Source of the DNA: Paraphoma chrysanthemicola
Lineage: Eukaryota; Ascomycota; Dothideomycetes; Pleosporales; Phaeosphaeriaceae
Direction: 5' to 3'
NCBI GenBank assembly: GCA_020744225.1
Contig: JAGMWG010000020.1
Span: 186,001-250,000, forward strand
DNA length: 64,000 bases
Shown: positions 47,599 through 59,900 of the stretch, piece after piece
Layout: each line of letters begins with the position of its first letter
How positions within the stretch are numbered: position 1 is the stretch's first letter
Notes under the pieces: model-generated
The model's database searches: none
The model's input: the letters and a program-made list of their open reading frames with translations, nothing else
What the model was told of the DNA's origin: nothing
Translations under genes and position numbers: made by a program

Positions 47599-49223
47599 AT
47601 GGAAATCAAGGCTGAAGTTTTCAGTATGATCCAGACGTTCCTCGCCATTGTAACAATAGCCACTATATCTCGTATCATCTACATGCAAAAGTTCCACCCT
47701 CTTGCCAAATTTCCAGGACCGTGGTATGCGGGTTCCTTCTCACTCTTTGGCGCGATTGTCTCCATCATAAAGATGGAACCTCGATTCTTCAAATATCTGG
47801 TCAACACATACGGAAGTAAGTTCAGAGTGTGTCCACAAACTTCAAAGCCGTAATAATTCTTTATAGCTGATCGACCAATACGTATTTCTCCCACACTACT
47901 GTTATTCCCTCGCCCCTCGGCTTTGAAAGACATCTACTGGGACCCGCAATGCAATCGTAAGGGTGGCCTTTATGGTAGTTTTGCACTTGGGCCCACTCAT
48001 CTCTTTACAACAATCGACGGCCGAGAACACAAAAACTTGCGAAAAGCCCTCTCAAATGCTCCATGGACCATTGGTCAGCTCAAGAAGACTTGGGAACCGC
48101 GATTCGATGACCAGATCAATCTGTTCATAAAAAGATCGCACGAACATGCTGCGGCTGGGCGAACGATTTGTCTCGCGGACAAAGTTGCCGAATTCGCTGC
48201 TGACATTATGTCTATGGTGTCCTTCACCGAGCCATTTGGCTCCATAAAGAATCAGCGCGATGAAAAGGACATTCTGGGTAATTGGCGAAAGGGCCTGAGG
48301 TTTTTTGGTCTTCTTGGACGGTTTCGCTTCTTCCGAGAAAGGATTCTAAAAATGCCCATTATAGGTTTGTGGTTCCTGCCGGCCGTCTCTGATGATAGCG
48401 GAATGGGCTTTTTGATGGCCCGAGCAGAACAAGAAGTCACTACACGTGAAAAGCAAATTGAGGAGAAAACAATTAGTAGCAAACTCGACTTTCTGCAACA
48501 GTCAGTATGCCACAATGATCAAGAATCTATGTTGAGCTTACGCTGCGCAGCTGCCTCGACGCTCGCATGCCGAACGGCTCACCCCTCACACATTCACAAA
48601 GAACCGCACATGTCACTCTACTTATCCAGGCTGGAGCTGACACAACAGGGACAGCCCTAGGGTCAATCCTTCGTTTCCTGCTTACACATCCACCCTCCAT
48701 GGTCCGGGCTCGAGATGAGATCGAGCGAGCCGAGGATGCTGGGCGACTCTCCATTCCGGTACAATTCGAAGAAACCAAGACCCATCTTCCATTTTTTGTG
48801 GCCTGTATCAAAGAAGGTCTTCGGTTACACCCGCCGGCACCGAATTTGTTTGCTAGGGTAGTGCCCATGCACGGGAAGATCATTGATGGACACTTCGTGC
48901 CAGGTGGCTTTGAGGTTACTAGTCATGCATACACGGTTCAGAGAGACCATGTTCTATATGGAGATGATGCAGAAGAATTCAAACCTGAACGCTGGCTGGT
49001 GAGTGAAAAGCGAACCTTCGAGCTTGAAGCCGCTCAGTTCACTTTTGGCATGGGCCCTAGGGTTTGTCTTGGAAAAGATATCGCGATCATGGAGCTGTAC
49101 AAGCTGCTCCCCGAGGTCATTCGAAGGTTCAATCTGGAGCTTGAGCAGGCCGGCAAGTACGTTGTAGAAGGAGGTGTTGGATACAACGTGGGATTCCTTG
49201 TCAAACTTATAGCGAGGGCTTAA
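47599..49223 (+). CDS. Cytochrome P450 monooxygenase
   Basis: Predicted 507 aa from three exons (47599-47815, 47867-48500, 48551-49223). The 51- and 50-bp introns restore VNTYG|TDRPIRISP and DFLQ|HCLDARMP. It has an N-terminal membrane anchor (IQTFLAIVTIATISRIIYM), the proline hinge HPLAKFPGPWYAG, I-helix AGADTTGTAL, ExxR motif KEGLRLHPP, FKPERW, and a complete heme loop FGMGPRVCLGKD. The layout resembles the benzoate 4-monooxygenase and pisatin demethylase-like group of fungal P450s. The reaction is unknown. It lies in the accessory zone with the arsM pair and a tyrosinase, but no polyketide, peptide or terpene synthase is nearby, so a metabolite cluster is not shown. Confidence 0.88.
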
Positions 49224-50129
49224 GTGGAGATGTAATTCTACATAATAATTGGTGATCATGTATCATATAAACAGCCTGTTCTCTCGCCGAGTAACCGCTT
49301 GTCATAATATCATTGCCCTCATCGACCTAGATATGCCATTCACGAGTACACGAGCGATAAGGTAATTGTGTGAAAAAAGCCAACAGCGGATCGCAAATCA
49401 TTGCTGGTACTTGCGTAGGTAGCACAAGTCTGGGTGAAAACGTCAGATTAATCGACATTGCAAAGTTGAAATATCGCATACCTATGCTTCATGCATACAC
49501 TAAGTTGCGAGGACCGCTTCATTTGTGTGGAGCTACACACTATCATGATTGGTTCAAGAGCCGACGTATTTAGAGGCCTTTTTCCAAAGTTGTGCTACCA
49601 TTATTACTTTGCGCTTCCCTATGAAGTGGCCTCGCGACTGAGAGTCGTGGGTGTGATTCGTGTGTCGTGGCGATGTTGCATCAAACGATCTGAACCATTG
49701 TGAATTTGTGGCTAAATCTTAGTTTGTACCATTTCACTGACGCTCTCGTGGTATCAATTTGAATCAAATACTTCATGTGAACGAACACTGGTAAGCCCTA
49801 TGTGGAGGATTGAGGCGCAGAACGGTTGTCGCAAATTATTCTTACACTGAACGAACATATGCCTCTTAACAGCAGATCACAGAGAAACGTCCTCGTCATA
49901 ACTATAGCCTGAACGTATGGTATCCTCGCCAGCTTAGTAAGTTTTGCCGGGAAGCTTGAAGATGGCCATCATGTGATACCCAGTTTCTTAACCGAACCGA
50001 GGTATCAACTACGCAAATATTGCGAAGCAACCAATCTTCCAGTCGTCTCTTCATTATGACGATCGATTCAGTGACGACAGAAAATTCAGCATAGTCAGCA
50101 AAATCACCCAATTATAGACACGTAGAACC
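49224..50129. other. Intergenic, about 0.9 kb
   Basis: I see nothing that can be supported as a gene here. Confidence 0.4.
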
Positions 50130-50700
50130 TCAAGCAAGGGCAGCCTGGCATAGCATCACAACACTAACACGAGAGCCGCCACTGCGAGACATGCTCCGGT
50201 CATCGCTGAGATTCGAGGTAAACTGTTGAAAAATGTTTGTTCGGGCATTGGCAGGGCCGGCCCCCGGCTCTGACGTAGCGATAAGGTTTTCAAGCTTTAA
50301 TCCATCTGGGATTCTGCGTCGTGTCGCATTCAATAGCATGATGAAAGATGGTGCAATGAAGGGCGCAGGTAGTAGCACGACTTGATTGAGGAGATCAATA
50401 TGAAAAGAATGGTCCATCCTATTCTTCGATAACAGGCGAGCAAAGGGAGTCACCAAGACACCAATCACACCGAACAAGACAGTAATTATATGCGGTAACA
50501 CAGTAGGCGCTAAGATCCGGGTCTATTCCACAGGGTGGCAGGAATAACGAGCCATGCAGTTAATGAATAGTGATCGACATCGAGGCTGATGGCAGTAGCG
50601 TTGTGCCAACTGCAGCACTTTCTAAACGCACGATTTCGAATGGACTTTCGTCTTCACGGCAATGCTTTTCATCGGGAGAAGCTTACTGATGCAGCCGGAT
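50130..50700 (-). pseudogene. Decayed or mis-modelled membrane-protein gene
   Basis: The minus strand carries protein-like stretches in two frames. One holds DVDHYSLTAWLVIPATLWN and ends at a stop near 50520. The next begins LPHIITVLFGVIGVLVTPFA and runs to 50130 with at least two hydrophobic segments (VVLLPAPFIAPSFIMLL) and a Ser/Arg-rich tail. The first frame contains additional stops upstream (50.6-50.7 kb), and no clean GT-AG pair joins the two. A further minus-strand frame at 50789-51310 (FLVFVDWTLIENGNPVPGC) may belong to the same gene. I do not recognise the family. Confidence 0.3.
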
Positions 50701-51310
50701 ACAGCATCGGTCCGGTAAATATGGCGCTGCTTGTGGTGGGAGCCTCATACGCGCACTCTCTGAATGCAGGCTGGTAACATAAACTTGATTAGAGTTGCAG
50801 AATCTCCCAGGAGACGGCAGCGGCGATAGGAACGAGGGGAGTGGCATGAATAGTCGTAGCAGATGGGCGCAAGCTTGTGAGTTTCGAGGTTATGAGCGCC
50901 TCAAATTGAACTAGCTGGAACAAGTTAGCGGAAGGTCTACGATATGCGCACCCGGGCACCGGGTTTCCGTTTTCAATCAATGTCCAATCGACAAACACAA
51001 GAAAGTGCCTTGTCAGCGCACGAGACATTAGGAGGTCTCCCAAGCCTATCACACACAAGAGGGTTCTGCCGTTCGGTAACGACCGCTTCGAGGACGTACG
51101 CTGTGTTTCTGTCGCGGAACGGAGTCCTTCCACTCTGGAGACTTCACCGACGCCGTCTTCCACGCCCTGGGCTACGGATCTTGGAGAAAAAGTACTGAGA
51201 AGCATGTCAAAGCGAGGGATCTGTACATAAGAGCAGAGCCTGCTACTATGCCAACAAATTGGTCTAGGCACGACCGTCGCTTTGGTGGCATTGGAACACT
51301 TTGTTGTCAA

Positions 51311-52372
51311 CGAGAAGGAACCACCCGTTTCCTATCAAAATGGCAGACAATAGCGTGCTTTTGCAAATCCTTAACTTCCTGCTCCTCGTGTAGGACATGC
51401 TGGAGGGAGCTGCACCATATTCGAGTTGAAAGAGCCATAAAGAGATCGCTGACGATGGGCCTCACTTGTGGTCTCGGAGAATCGAACTCTCAGATCACGC
51501 ACAGCTGCTAATGTGTGCTATCGGTAAGTTGGCCCCGTCAGCGAAATCACCACCTCACCGAAAACACTGGCAACATTTGTTTCTCGAGAGATAGTTCCAA
51601 TGAAATCCCGTTAGACATGCACTAACATAGCGGCTACGGTGCTGATGTGGCCAGCTTACCGATAGACTCCGTTATCGCAGTTATAGCTCCAAAAGAACAC
51701 AATGCTCGGATGCTTCCCGCCGCAGTAGCTTTTCATCGGCGCTATGAAGCCGGCACACCGGTGTACGAATATGCGGGGACGACTTGAAAGGATGCATGCC
51801 TCCTGAAGTCCGTCGAAGAAGTTGTGACGCTTGATTTTACCTAGATTGGCTATAACGCCGCAAAAGTTGCTCCACAGAAGCTAAGCTTCAGTCCCTGAGA
51901 CTTTTTCGGTACTTATCGCCGTTTAGCCATGATTCCTCCCGTAGCCTCCGCGGCTGAGGCTGACTGCCTAATCCTTGGGTCCGCATCCTGCGAGCTAGAT
52001 TGTGCCGTTCGTGTGTCAACATCGGCCCATAAGATGCGAGACTTCTATTTTTCCATCAAGGGACTAGGCCGGAAGCGAGCACTGCCACCTCGCACCTGTC
52101 TACAGTGTTATTCAATCTCCTCCAGGGCTTGGTGCAACCTAAATCTCTTCCAGTCACCATCAAAAGTAGAACTCGCGATTTGATCAATATACTCAAACGC
52201 TTCCAGCGCATAAAGTCAGTTACCAACTCTACGCTACCTACAGCATACGGAGCACTCCGATTCTGATCTCGAAACAGAAGTCGCCACGCGTGGCTCACGT
52301 GCAGTACGAAAGCAAGGCGATTCACTCACGGTCTCGAAAGCAGACACCAAACACAACTAGGCTATATTTCCC
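51311..52372. other. Intergenic with tRNA-like relic
   Basis: Apart from the tRNA-like segment at 51469-51538, no feature is supported. The last part is the tyrosinase promoter. Confidence 0.4.
51469..51538 (-). pseudogene. tRNA-like relic
   Basis: On the minus strand the 3' part reads GAGAGTTCGATTCTC followed by CGAGACCA. This is a good B box and T arm with an acceptor 3' end. GCACA and TGTGC upstream could form an anticodon stem. The 5' acceptor strand does not pair, the T stem has mismatches at its base and the anticodon loop is too long. It is therefore a degenerate tRNA gene or the head of a tRNA-derived SINE rather than a working tRNA. Confidence 0.35.
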
Positions 52373-53709
52373 ATGATCATGAGGCCGTCCGTCATCATCA
52401 GCATCGCATCTCTTGCAAATGTCGGCGCCACACTGCTTGAGCCACGAACAACTTTCGAAAGCGAGGCTCTCGCTGCCAACGGGCTGATCAATCTCGGCCT
52501 CTACGTGTCGAAAAATGGCTACGCCAGCCCGCAAAAATGCAACCTAGGCAACACGGCAGTTCGGAGAGAATGGTATATTGAATTGGTATGCCATCCCGGT
52601 TAGGGTGAACTGACTGAGGCTCAGGTCTGCACTCTCCTCAGCGGAGAAGAAAGACTACATCAACGCCGTGAACTGCTTAGCCAGAAGACCTGCAAGCACT
52701 CCGGCCGGCATAGCTGCGGGAGCAAAAAATCGCTACGATGACTTCGTGTACTTGTTCCAGAATCTAATCGCAGCGTAGTGAGCTAACCTCAGAAGTGCCA
52801 CGCATATCAATCAGACACTAAGTATACATGGAACGGTAACTAATCCCTCTCCTCACTTGAATCGTCCCCGCAGCCAACACTGATCACATTCAGGGCAACT
52901 TCCTTTCATGGCACCGATACTATACATGGGCATACGAACAAGTCTTGCGCGACGAATGCGGATATAAAGGTCACCAACCCTACTACAACTGGGCCTATTG
53001 GGCTGAAGACCCACACAAGTCACCTGCCTTTGACGGATCGCCCACCAGCCTATCAGGCGACGGAGCCTACCTGGCCAACAGGAGTAATACATGTATTCCA
53101 TCTCCAGATGCTTGTGGTATCAGTATACCTCCTGGGAAAGGCGGAGGCTGTGTGTCATCTGGCCCGTTTAAGGACTGGAAAGTGAATCTTGGCCCGGTCG
53201 CTCCAGTCCTTACGGACTTCACTCCAAATCCCGCCCAAAACGGCCTCGGCTACAATCCCCGCTGTCTCCGCCGCGACATTTCTCAGTTTGCTTCATCCGG
53301 CTGGACGAAAGACTCTGATGTCGCTTCGCTCATCACCAAATCAAACGACTTCCTCAACTTCTCCACCACCATGCAGGGCGACTTCCCCAACGGCTTCCTT
53401 GGCGTGCACACGGCCGGTCACTTTACCATTGGCGGCGACCCGGGTGGAGACCTCTTCGCGTCACCTGGTGACCCAGCATTTTTCTTGCACCATGCTATGA
53501 TTGATCGCGTGTATTGGACATGGCAGAATCAAGACTTGGGAACAAGGTTGTACGCGCTGGGCGGGACGATCACACTGAACAATACGCCACCCAGCAGAAA
53601 CACGACATTAGATGATGAAATCGATTTAGGATATGTAGGCGTAAACAAGGTAAAGATTAGGGATGTAAGCAATACACTAGCAGGACCGTTCTGCTATATT
53701 TATATATAG
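52373..53709 (+). CDS. Tyrosinase (type-3 copper monooxygenase)
   Basis: Predicted 393 aa from four exons (52373-52572, 52625-52747, 52793-52835, 52894-53709). Introns are 52, 45 and 58 bp. Exon 3 is only 43 bp but restores DFVSATHINQTLSIHGTG|NFLSWHRYY, giving the three CuA histidines (112, 120, 129). CuB is HTAGHFTIGGDPGGDLF...FFLHHAMIDRVYW. The N-terminus (MRPSVIISIASLANVGATL) is a likely signal peptide. C-terminal GPFCYIY fits the end of short ascomycete tyrosinases. Members oxidise phenols to o-quinones in pigment or secondary metabolism. The stop codon lies within about 15 bp of the AT-rich repeat block, and the last codons are already A/T-only, so the extreme C-terminus may be altered. 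Confidence 0.88.
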
Positions 53710-53835
53710 TTATCCTATAACGTACCCTATAGGCGAGTTAGTTACACGAGCGAGTTAGTTACTCTGCTAAGATCTTACTAAAACGTACTCTTATAAGAGT
53801 ACAAAACGCACCTTATAGTAGATCTACTATACTAT

Positions 53836-54085
53836 TATAAAGAGACCTAAAGTTAGAAGTAGACTTTATGTACTTAAGGTTCTATAGTTAGTTCTTAGAG
53901 AGAAGTATTAAGAAGAGTTAAATAGATTACTATAAGCTAGATTAAGAGAATAATAACTAATAGTAAAGAGTTATACTAATATAGATAGAGAGAACTATAA
54001 GTTAAGTGTAAATAGTAACTAAGTATAAATTAAATACTAAGTTAAACATAATAAGCTATAGAAGCTTATTACTTATATCTATATA
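53836..54085. repeat. 250-bp repeat, copy A (half-LTR unit)
   Basis: Starts TATAAAGAGACCTAAAG and ends TTATATCTATATA. It matches the first half of both LTRs (54087-54335, 60672-60920) and copy D (62424-62675). It shares sub-variant bases with D (GACCTAAAG, AGTAGACTTT) rather than with the LTRs. It directly abuts the left LTR without a spacer. Confidence 0.75.
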
Positions 54086-54595
54086 GTATAAAGAGACTTA
54101 AAGTTAGAAGCTAACTTTATATACTTAAGATTCTATAGTTAGTTCTTAGAAATAGAGTATTAGAGAGAATTAGATAAGTACTATAAGATAGATTAAAAGA
54201 ATAATAATTAATAGTAGAGAGTTATACTAATATAGATAAAGAGAACTATAAGTTAAGTATAAATAGTAACTAGTTATAGATTAAGTACTAAGTTAAATAT
54301 AATAAGCTATAAGAGCTTATTACTTATATCTATATACTTAAGATATTCTATAAGTTCTAAAGATCTTATAGTTTATAGATATTATAGAATAGTTTAGAAT
54401 TCTTAGAATAAGTTCTAGATATTCTAGATATATAAGATATCTCTTAGCGTTTTAGAATCTATAGAATATATTATATAACGCTTTAACTAGTATAGAGCTA
54501 AGTCTTTATTAGTAGCTCTATAGTTATATATTCTATATAGAATATCTTTTACTCTTAAAACTTACACTTTACTTACTAATCTCTAGTCTATAATA
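54086..54595 (-). repeat. 3' LTR of Gypsy element (left LTR)
   Basis: About 510 bp, repeated as a direct copy at 60671-61182 with few differences. It is read as the 3' LTR because the coding remnants run on the minus strand and a purine tract precedes it on that strand. Expected TG...CA termini would be TA after RIP. Confidence 0.8.
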
Positions 54596-54596
54596 C

Positions 54597-54616
54597 TATT
54601 CTCTTCTTCTTCTTAG
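54597..54616 (-). other. Polypurine tract of Gypsy element
   Basis: On the minus strand, AAGAAGAAGAAGAGAA lies directly before the start of the left LTR. A PPT at this place marks the 3' LTR and confirms the element's minus orientation. Confidence 0.6.
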
Positions 54617-55189
54617 CTCTTATTCTTATAAGCTAGACTAATAATATCTTATAGTACTAAGTACTATTATACTTATAGTAATTATATTAATTAAATTAGC
54701 GTACCTCTAGTTATAATTACATATTTGTACTATATAAAGAAAAATCTTTCTTATTATATCTTATTATTAGTAGATATATATAAGAATTATTATTATAAGA
54801 GAGTAACTACGTATTTACTAGTAGATATTTCTTTACTAGATTTTTTAAGAATTAATTAGAAGCTTAAGAAGCTTAAGAAGTAAGAGAATAAAGTAAAAGT
54901 ATCTATTAATACTAATAAGTATACTATTAAGTAAGTAATAGAGTATCTTTAAGTTACTTAATTAAAATAAAAGAGATTACATAAGTAGTAGTATTAGCTA
55001 AAATATAAGAAGTAGTAGATTTTTAATAAAGATTATTCTAATATAGAAAAGTTAGTAAAGTTAAAGATATAAGAGTATCTTAACTAGAAAATTATATTAG
55101 TAAATTCTAAGATACTTACTAAGATAGCTATTATAAATTAGTTTATATTCTAAGAAATTAATATTACTAGTATTAGTAATACTATACTA

Positions 55190-55785
55190 ACTATTAGTAG
55201 TAGTTAATAAGATTAGTAACTAGAGTCTTATCTTATCTTTTTCTAGTATTTCTTAATATATTATTTATAATTTTTAAAGTTACTTTCTAGTTTCTATATA
55301 TTTTCTATATTATTATATTCTAATTATTTAACTAAGTATTCTTATAGCTTAATCTACTTAGTATCTTAGTAGTCTAAGATCTTCTTAACTTTAAATTTAC
55401 TTTCTTTCTCTATTATATAGTAAAAGGTTTACTATAGTAGTATATTAGAGTTAGTTAGTTCTAATAACTTAATATAAAATCTTAGATATACTTTTATATT
55501 TTCTAATAGATCTAGTATATATATTATAGAGCTATTTTTCTTAAGAATTAAAAATAGTTTAATCTTAATATAATCTAGTTCTTTACTTAGTTATTTAGTT
55601 TATAAGTTTCTAGTAAGTAAGTATACTTTATTTTTTCTTTTTAGCTAAAGAGCTATTTTTTATTTTTTATTAATATATAAGATACTTTAGTATTATACTT
55701 TTTTAATATAGTCTTATATTTCTTTATATATTTTCTTAGTTTCTTTTACTATTTATAGTATAGCTTTAGTATTTAAGCTAAGTAA
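55190..55785 (-). mobile_element. Gypsy integrase C-terminus and chromodomain (decayed)
   Basis: Minus-strand translation resembles the integrase tail and chromodomain: NKVYLLTRNL near 55.63 kb, SSIIYILDL near 55.53 kb, and the chromodomain pattern YLVKWLGY with C:G to T:A changes near 55.3 kb. The segment 55156-55560 is repeated at about 63595-64000. Confidence 0.7.
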
Positions 55786-56945
55786 TATTCTTTTAAAGAA
55801 GTATAAGTATCTTATAGTATACTACTCTAAGAAATTTAGTAGAGTAGAAGAAAGATATAATATATATAATAAAGAACTACTAGTAATAGTAAAAGTACTT
55901 AAATACTAAAAGATCTACTTATATAGTAGCTCTAAGCTTAAGATCTTTATAAACTATAAGAATTTATAGTACTTTAAAATAATAAAAGTACTTAATAGAT
56001 AATAAGTTAGATAGTTAGAACTACTAGAAGAATATAAATTTAAAATTACTTATACTCTAGAAAAAGATAATAGTAGAGTAAATACTCTAAGCTAATAATA
56101 TAATATTATAAGTATAAAAGTAATTAAAAAAGATACTATTCTTAAAACTAATAGTAATAAATCTCTTAGTACTATAATTAAAGTTAATAATATTATAATA
56201 ATTATTTATAAAGTTTTAGAGAAACTATAAGAAGCTATTATCTAAGACTATTATAATAATCTAATTTATAGATACTTAGAAGTATTATATATAATAGAAA
56301 TAATATAGTATAATTATAGCTTTAAGAATATAAAGAATAAGATAAGTACTTATATTAAAAAATGCGCTAACTATTAGAAAAATAAGTATAGTATATACGT
56401 ACTCTATAGAGAAACATAAGCTCTAGAAATACTAAATAAATCTTAGACTAATATCTTAATAGACTTTATTATAGAACTACTAGAATTATAAGACTCTATA
56501 ACTAATATTATATATAATACTATACTAGTAGTTATAGATAGATTTACTAAAGTAATAGAAGTAATACTCTTTAGAAGAGACTATATAGTAAAATAATTAG
56601 ACTATATTATTAATAATAGAGTAATTTACTACTATAGAATTCTAAAAATAATTATAAGTAACTAAGATAAGCTATTTATATTAAATTATTAGGCTATACT
56701 TATAGAAGTAATTAGTATCTAAAGAAAGCTATCTATAGTATACTATCTAGAAACTAATAGATAAATAGAAAGAATAAATAGAATACTTAAAACTTACTTA
56801 TAAACCTATCTAACTCTAAAATAAGATAATTAGGTATTACTATTACTTATAGTATAGTTAGTATATAATAATAAGATATTAGAGTTAATAGAAAGAATAC
56901 TATTCTTTACTAATTATAGAAGGTACTATTTCTTATTATATAGTT
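55785..56945 (+). mobile_element. Inverted RNase H-integrase core segment
   Basis: Plus-strand translation gives RNase H (VYYSKKFS, then YNIYNKELLVI at about 55.86 kb), the integrase zinc-binding region (KKCANY near 56.37 kb), the catalytic core (VVIDRFTKV near 56.54 kb), and the core end (TNRQTER-type site near 56.76 kb, PFFTNYRRYYFL near 56.93 kb). The flanking RT and chromodomain are on the minus strand. The order and both junctions fit a simple inversion of this segment within the element. Limits are good to about 20 bp. Confidence 0.72.
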
Positions 56946-59900
56946 ATATCTATATAGTATCTATTATAAGATTAGAAGTATCTATTTCTAGCTATAAGAG
57001 CTTATTTAGTTTAAATATCTTAAGTATAAGTTCTTTAATATATACCTACTTAAGTTATTTAAATACTTTTTACTATAATTTACTTTATCTCTATATTACT
57101 TTTTTTTATATAAGTTATATAAAGAGTATAGTAATTTTAGAGTAGTCTTTAATAAATATTTAGTTAAAGTTTATAAATTCTAGAAAGAATTATACGTCTT
57201 TAATATTTCTTAGTATAGTCTATTCTTTTATAGTTTAGATCTTATCTTTACTAATCTATACTCTATTTATACTTACTATATATTCTAGAAACTCTAGCTT
57301 ATTCTTATAGAAACTATACTTTATTAGTTCTAGGCGTAGATTATAGCTATTAAGATATTCTAATACTATCTTTACGTATTTAGTGTAATTTTTCTTATTC
57401 TTAGAGTATATTAGAATATTATTAAAGTAAGTAATAATAAATATATTAAAGTATTTTCTTAGTACGTTATTAATTAACGCTTAAAAGGTAGTAAGAGTAT
57501 TAGTTAGTCTAAAAGATATAATATAGTATTTATAGTATTTATATTGTATTTAAAATACTATCTTCTATTCTTCTTCTTTCTTAATTCTAATTTAGTAGTA
57601 GCTATTATATAGATCTAGTAAAGTAAATACCTTAGTCTTTAAGAGTCTATCTTAAAGTTCTAAGATATTAAGTAGTAGATATTAGTTTTTCTACATTATC
57701 TTATCTAGTTTATAGTAGTTAATATATAGTTATAAACTTCTATCTTTCTTTAGTAAAAAAAGAATAGGTAATTCTACTAGTAAATCTAATTTATAGATAT
57801 ATTCTTTAGCTAGATTTTTATTAATATATTCTCTTACTACTTTTAGTTAGAGTTCTAATAGTCTATATATTAGTAAGAAGAGTAGTTTTTTATCTTCTTC
57901 TAAAGTAATCTTATAATCTTATAGTTTATATTCTAGTAATACTATCTAGTCTATAGGTTTTTTAAATATATATCTCTATTAGTAGTAAACTTTTAGAACT
58001 AGTAAAAGAACGTCTTCTTTCTTTATAACTTATATAGCTCTTTTTATTTAATTTATTAAACTAACTACTTTATTTTTCTAATAGTGCATCTTATTTAAAG
58101 TAATCTTATTTATTATCTTTTCTTCTACTACTAGACTCTACTTATATATAGACTAAGATCTATATATAGCTATATTTTATTAAAGAATAGTATATTATTT
58201 ACTTAATCTATTCTAGAGTTTATATTCTTTAACTAGAAAAGCTCTAATATAACGTCTTTACTAACTAAGCTTAGAATATCTAGAGTTATTTTTATCTAGT
58301 ATCTATTAATATAGATATTAGTTATTATCTTATATATAATAACTAATTATTCTAGTATTATTTCTTTAGTAGCTACTTAAACGTAATATAGATTTTCTTT
58401 TACTATAGTTTTAAAACTAGCTCTTTTAACTATATCTAGAAATATATAGTTACTTATAGATTCTAAATTTATTAATACTTTTATCTTTACTCTCTTAATC
58501 TTTATTAGAAGTTTATTAAGTAGTATTAAGTTAATATTATTATATATCTACTTATAAGTTAACTTAAGTCTAAAAAAGACTTTTTACTTATAAATCTATT
58601 TATAGTTTTATTATTTTAGTATTTATAGTAGTTCTTATTTAGATATAGTTATTATATCTTATTAAAATATTCTTTATTAACTATTAGAATTTAGAGTATT
58701 TCTTTACTCTCTAATTCTCTACTAGAAAAAGTTATTATTATTTATTTATTCTATAAGTAGAATTTATAAGTATTCTTTTAGTAGTTAAACTATTACTATT
58801 TATACTTAGATTTCTATTATAAGAATCTTTCTATAGCTTATTTATTAGAGTAGTATATTAAATACTAATTATATATAAAAGCTATATAGCTTATATTAGT
58901 ATAGAGTAAGTTTCTTAGATTTATAAAGTATAATAGTCTTAGAGTAATAATAATATTATTAGAGTTATTATAATCTTCTTAGCTTCTTTATATACTTTAT
59001 ATTTTTTAGTTATTTAATCTTTTTTTTCTAATCTTTATTTAAGTTAGTTACTATATTAGAAGTATCTTCTTTTTTTCTTATCTCTTAGAAGTATATAGTT
59101 ATAAGGTATATTATAGTTCTTATCTTATTATACTAGTAGTACTTAACTATTACTAGCTATTTTTATCTAGTTTAGTAATTATTTTATAGCTTTATAGTAC
59201 TAGTCTAAAAAGACTCTTTTCTTAGTTTTCTTCTTTATTTCTCTAATAATATTAGAAAGTTATAGAAAACTTTTCTAAATTTATTAGCTATTTTTTATTA
59301 TAAATTCTATAAATTTCTAACTTTCTAAGTTAAGTTAGAAGAATTATTTTCTTAGTTTTATATCTTACTTATATTTCTAGTTATATCTATATATTTTATT
59401 ATTTTTCTATATATATATAAGTATTATATATTTATTTCTTAGTTATACTAGAGTAGTATTTTTATATTTAAGTATTAGACTTTCTAGTAAAGTATATATA
59501 AGCTAGTTTACTATATCTTAGTAGTAAAGTAGTAATTTTAGTACTAAGATTATAGTATTCTTCTATATAGTCTTAACTTTTATCTTAGAGTATAGTATAG
59601 AAGTATAAGTAATTAGTAGTTCTAAGTTATATTTCTTCTAGAGATTTAGATAAAAGAACTATACTATAAGTTCTTTCTTATTATCTAAAGTAAGTAAGTT
59701 TCTATTAGAGTTAGATACTATATTCTATTCTATTTCTTTCTTATTCTAGTTATATTTAATTATATTAATTATTTTAATAATCTTATTTTTAATTTAGTAA
59801 TCTTTTACTAAATATTCTAGTTTACTATAATTATAATAGATTCTTATTTTCTTTATACTAGTCTTATATTTATCTTATATAAGTTTCTTATAACTATTAC

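Noticed and set aside
42123..53709. Secondary-metabolite gene cluster (two P450s, tyrosinase, bZIP)
   Set aside because: No polyketide synthase, peptide synthetase, terpene synthase or transporter is present, and the genes are spread out with empty gaps. Proximity alone does not show a pathway.
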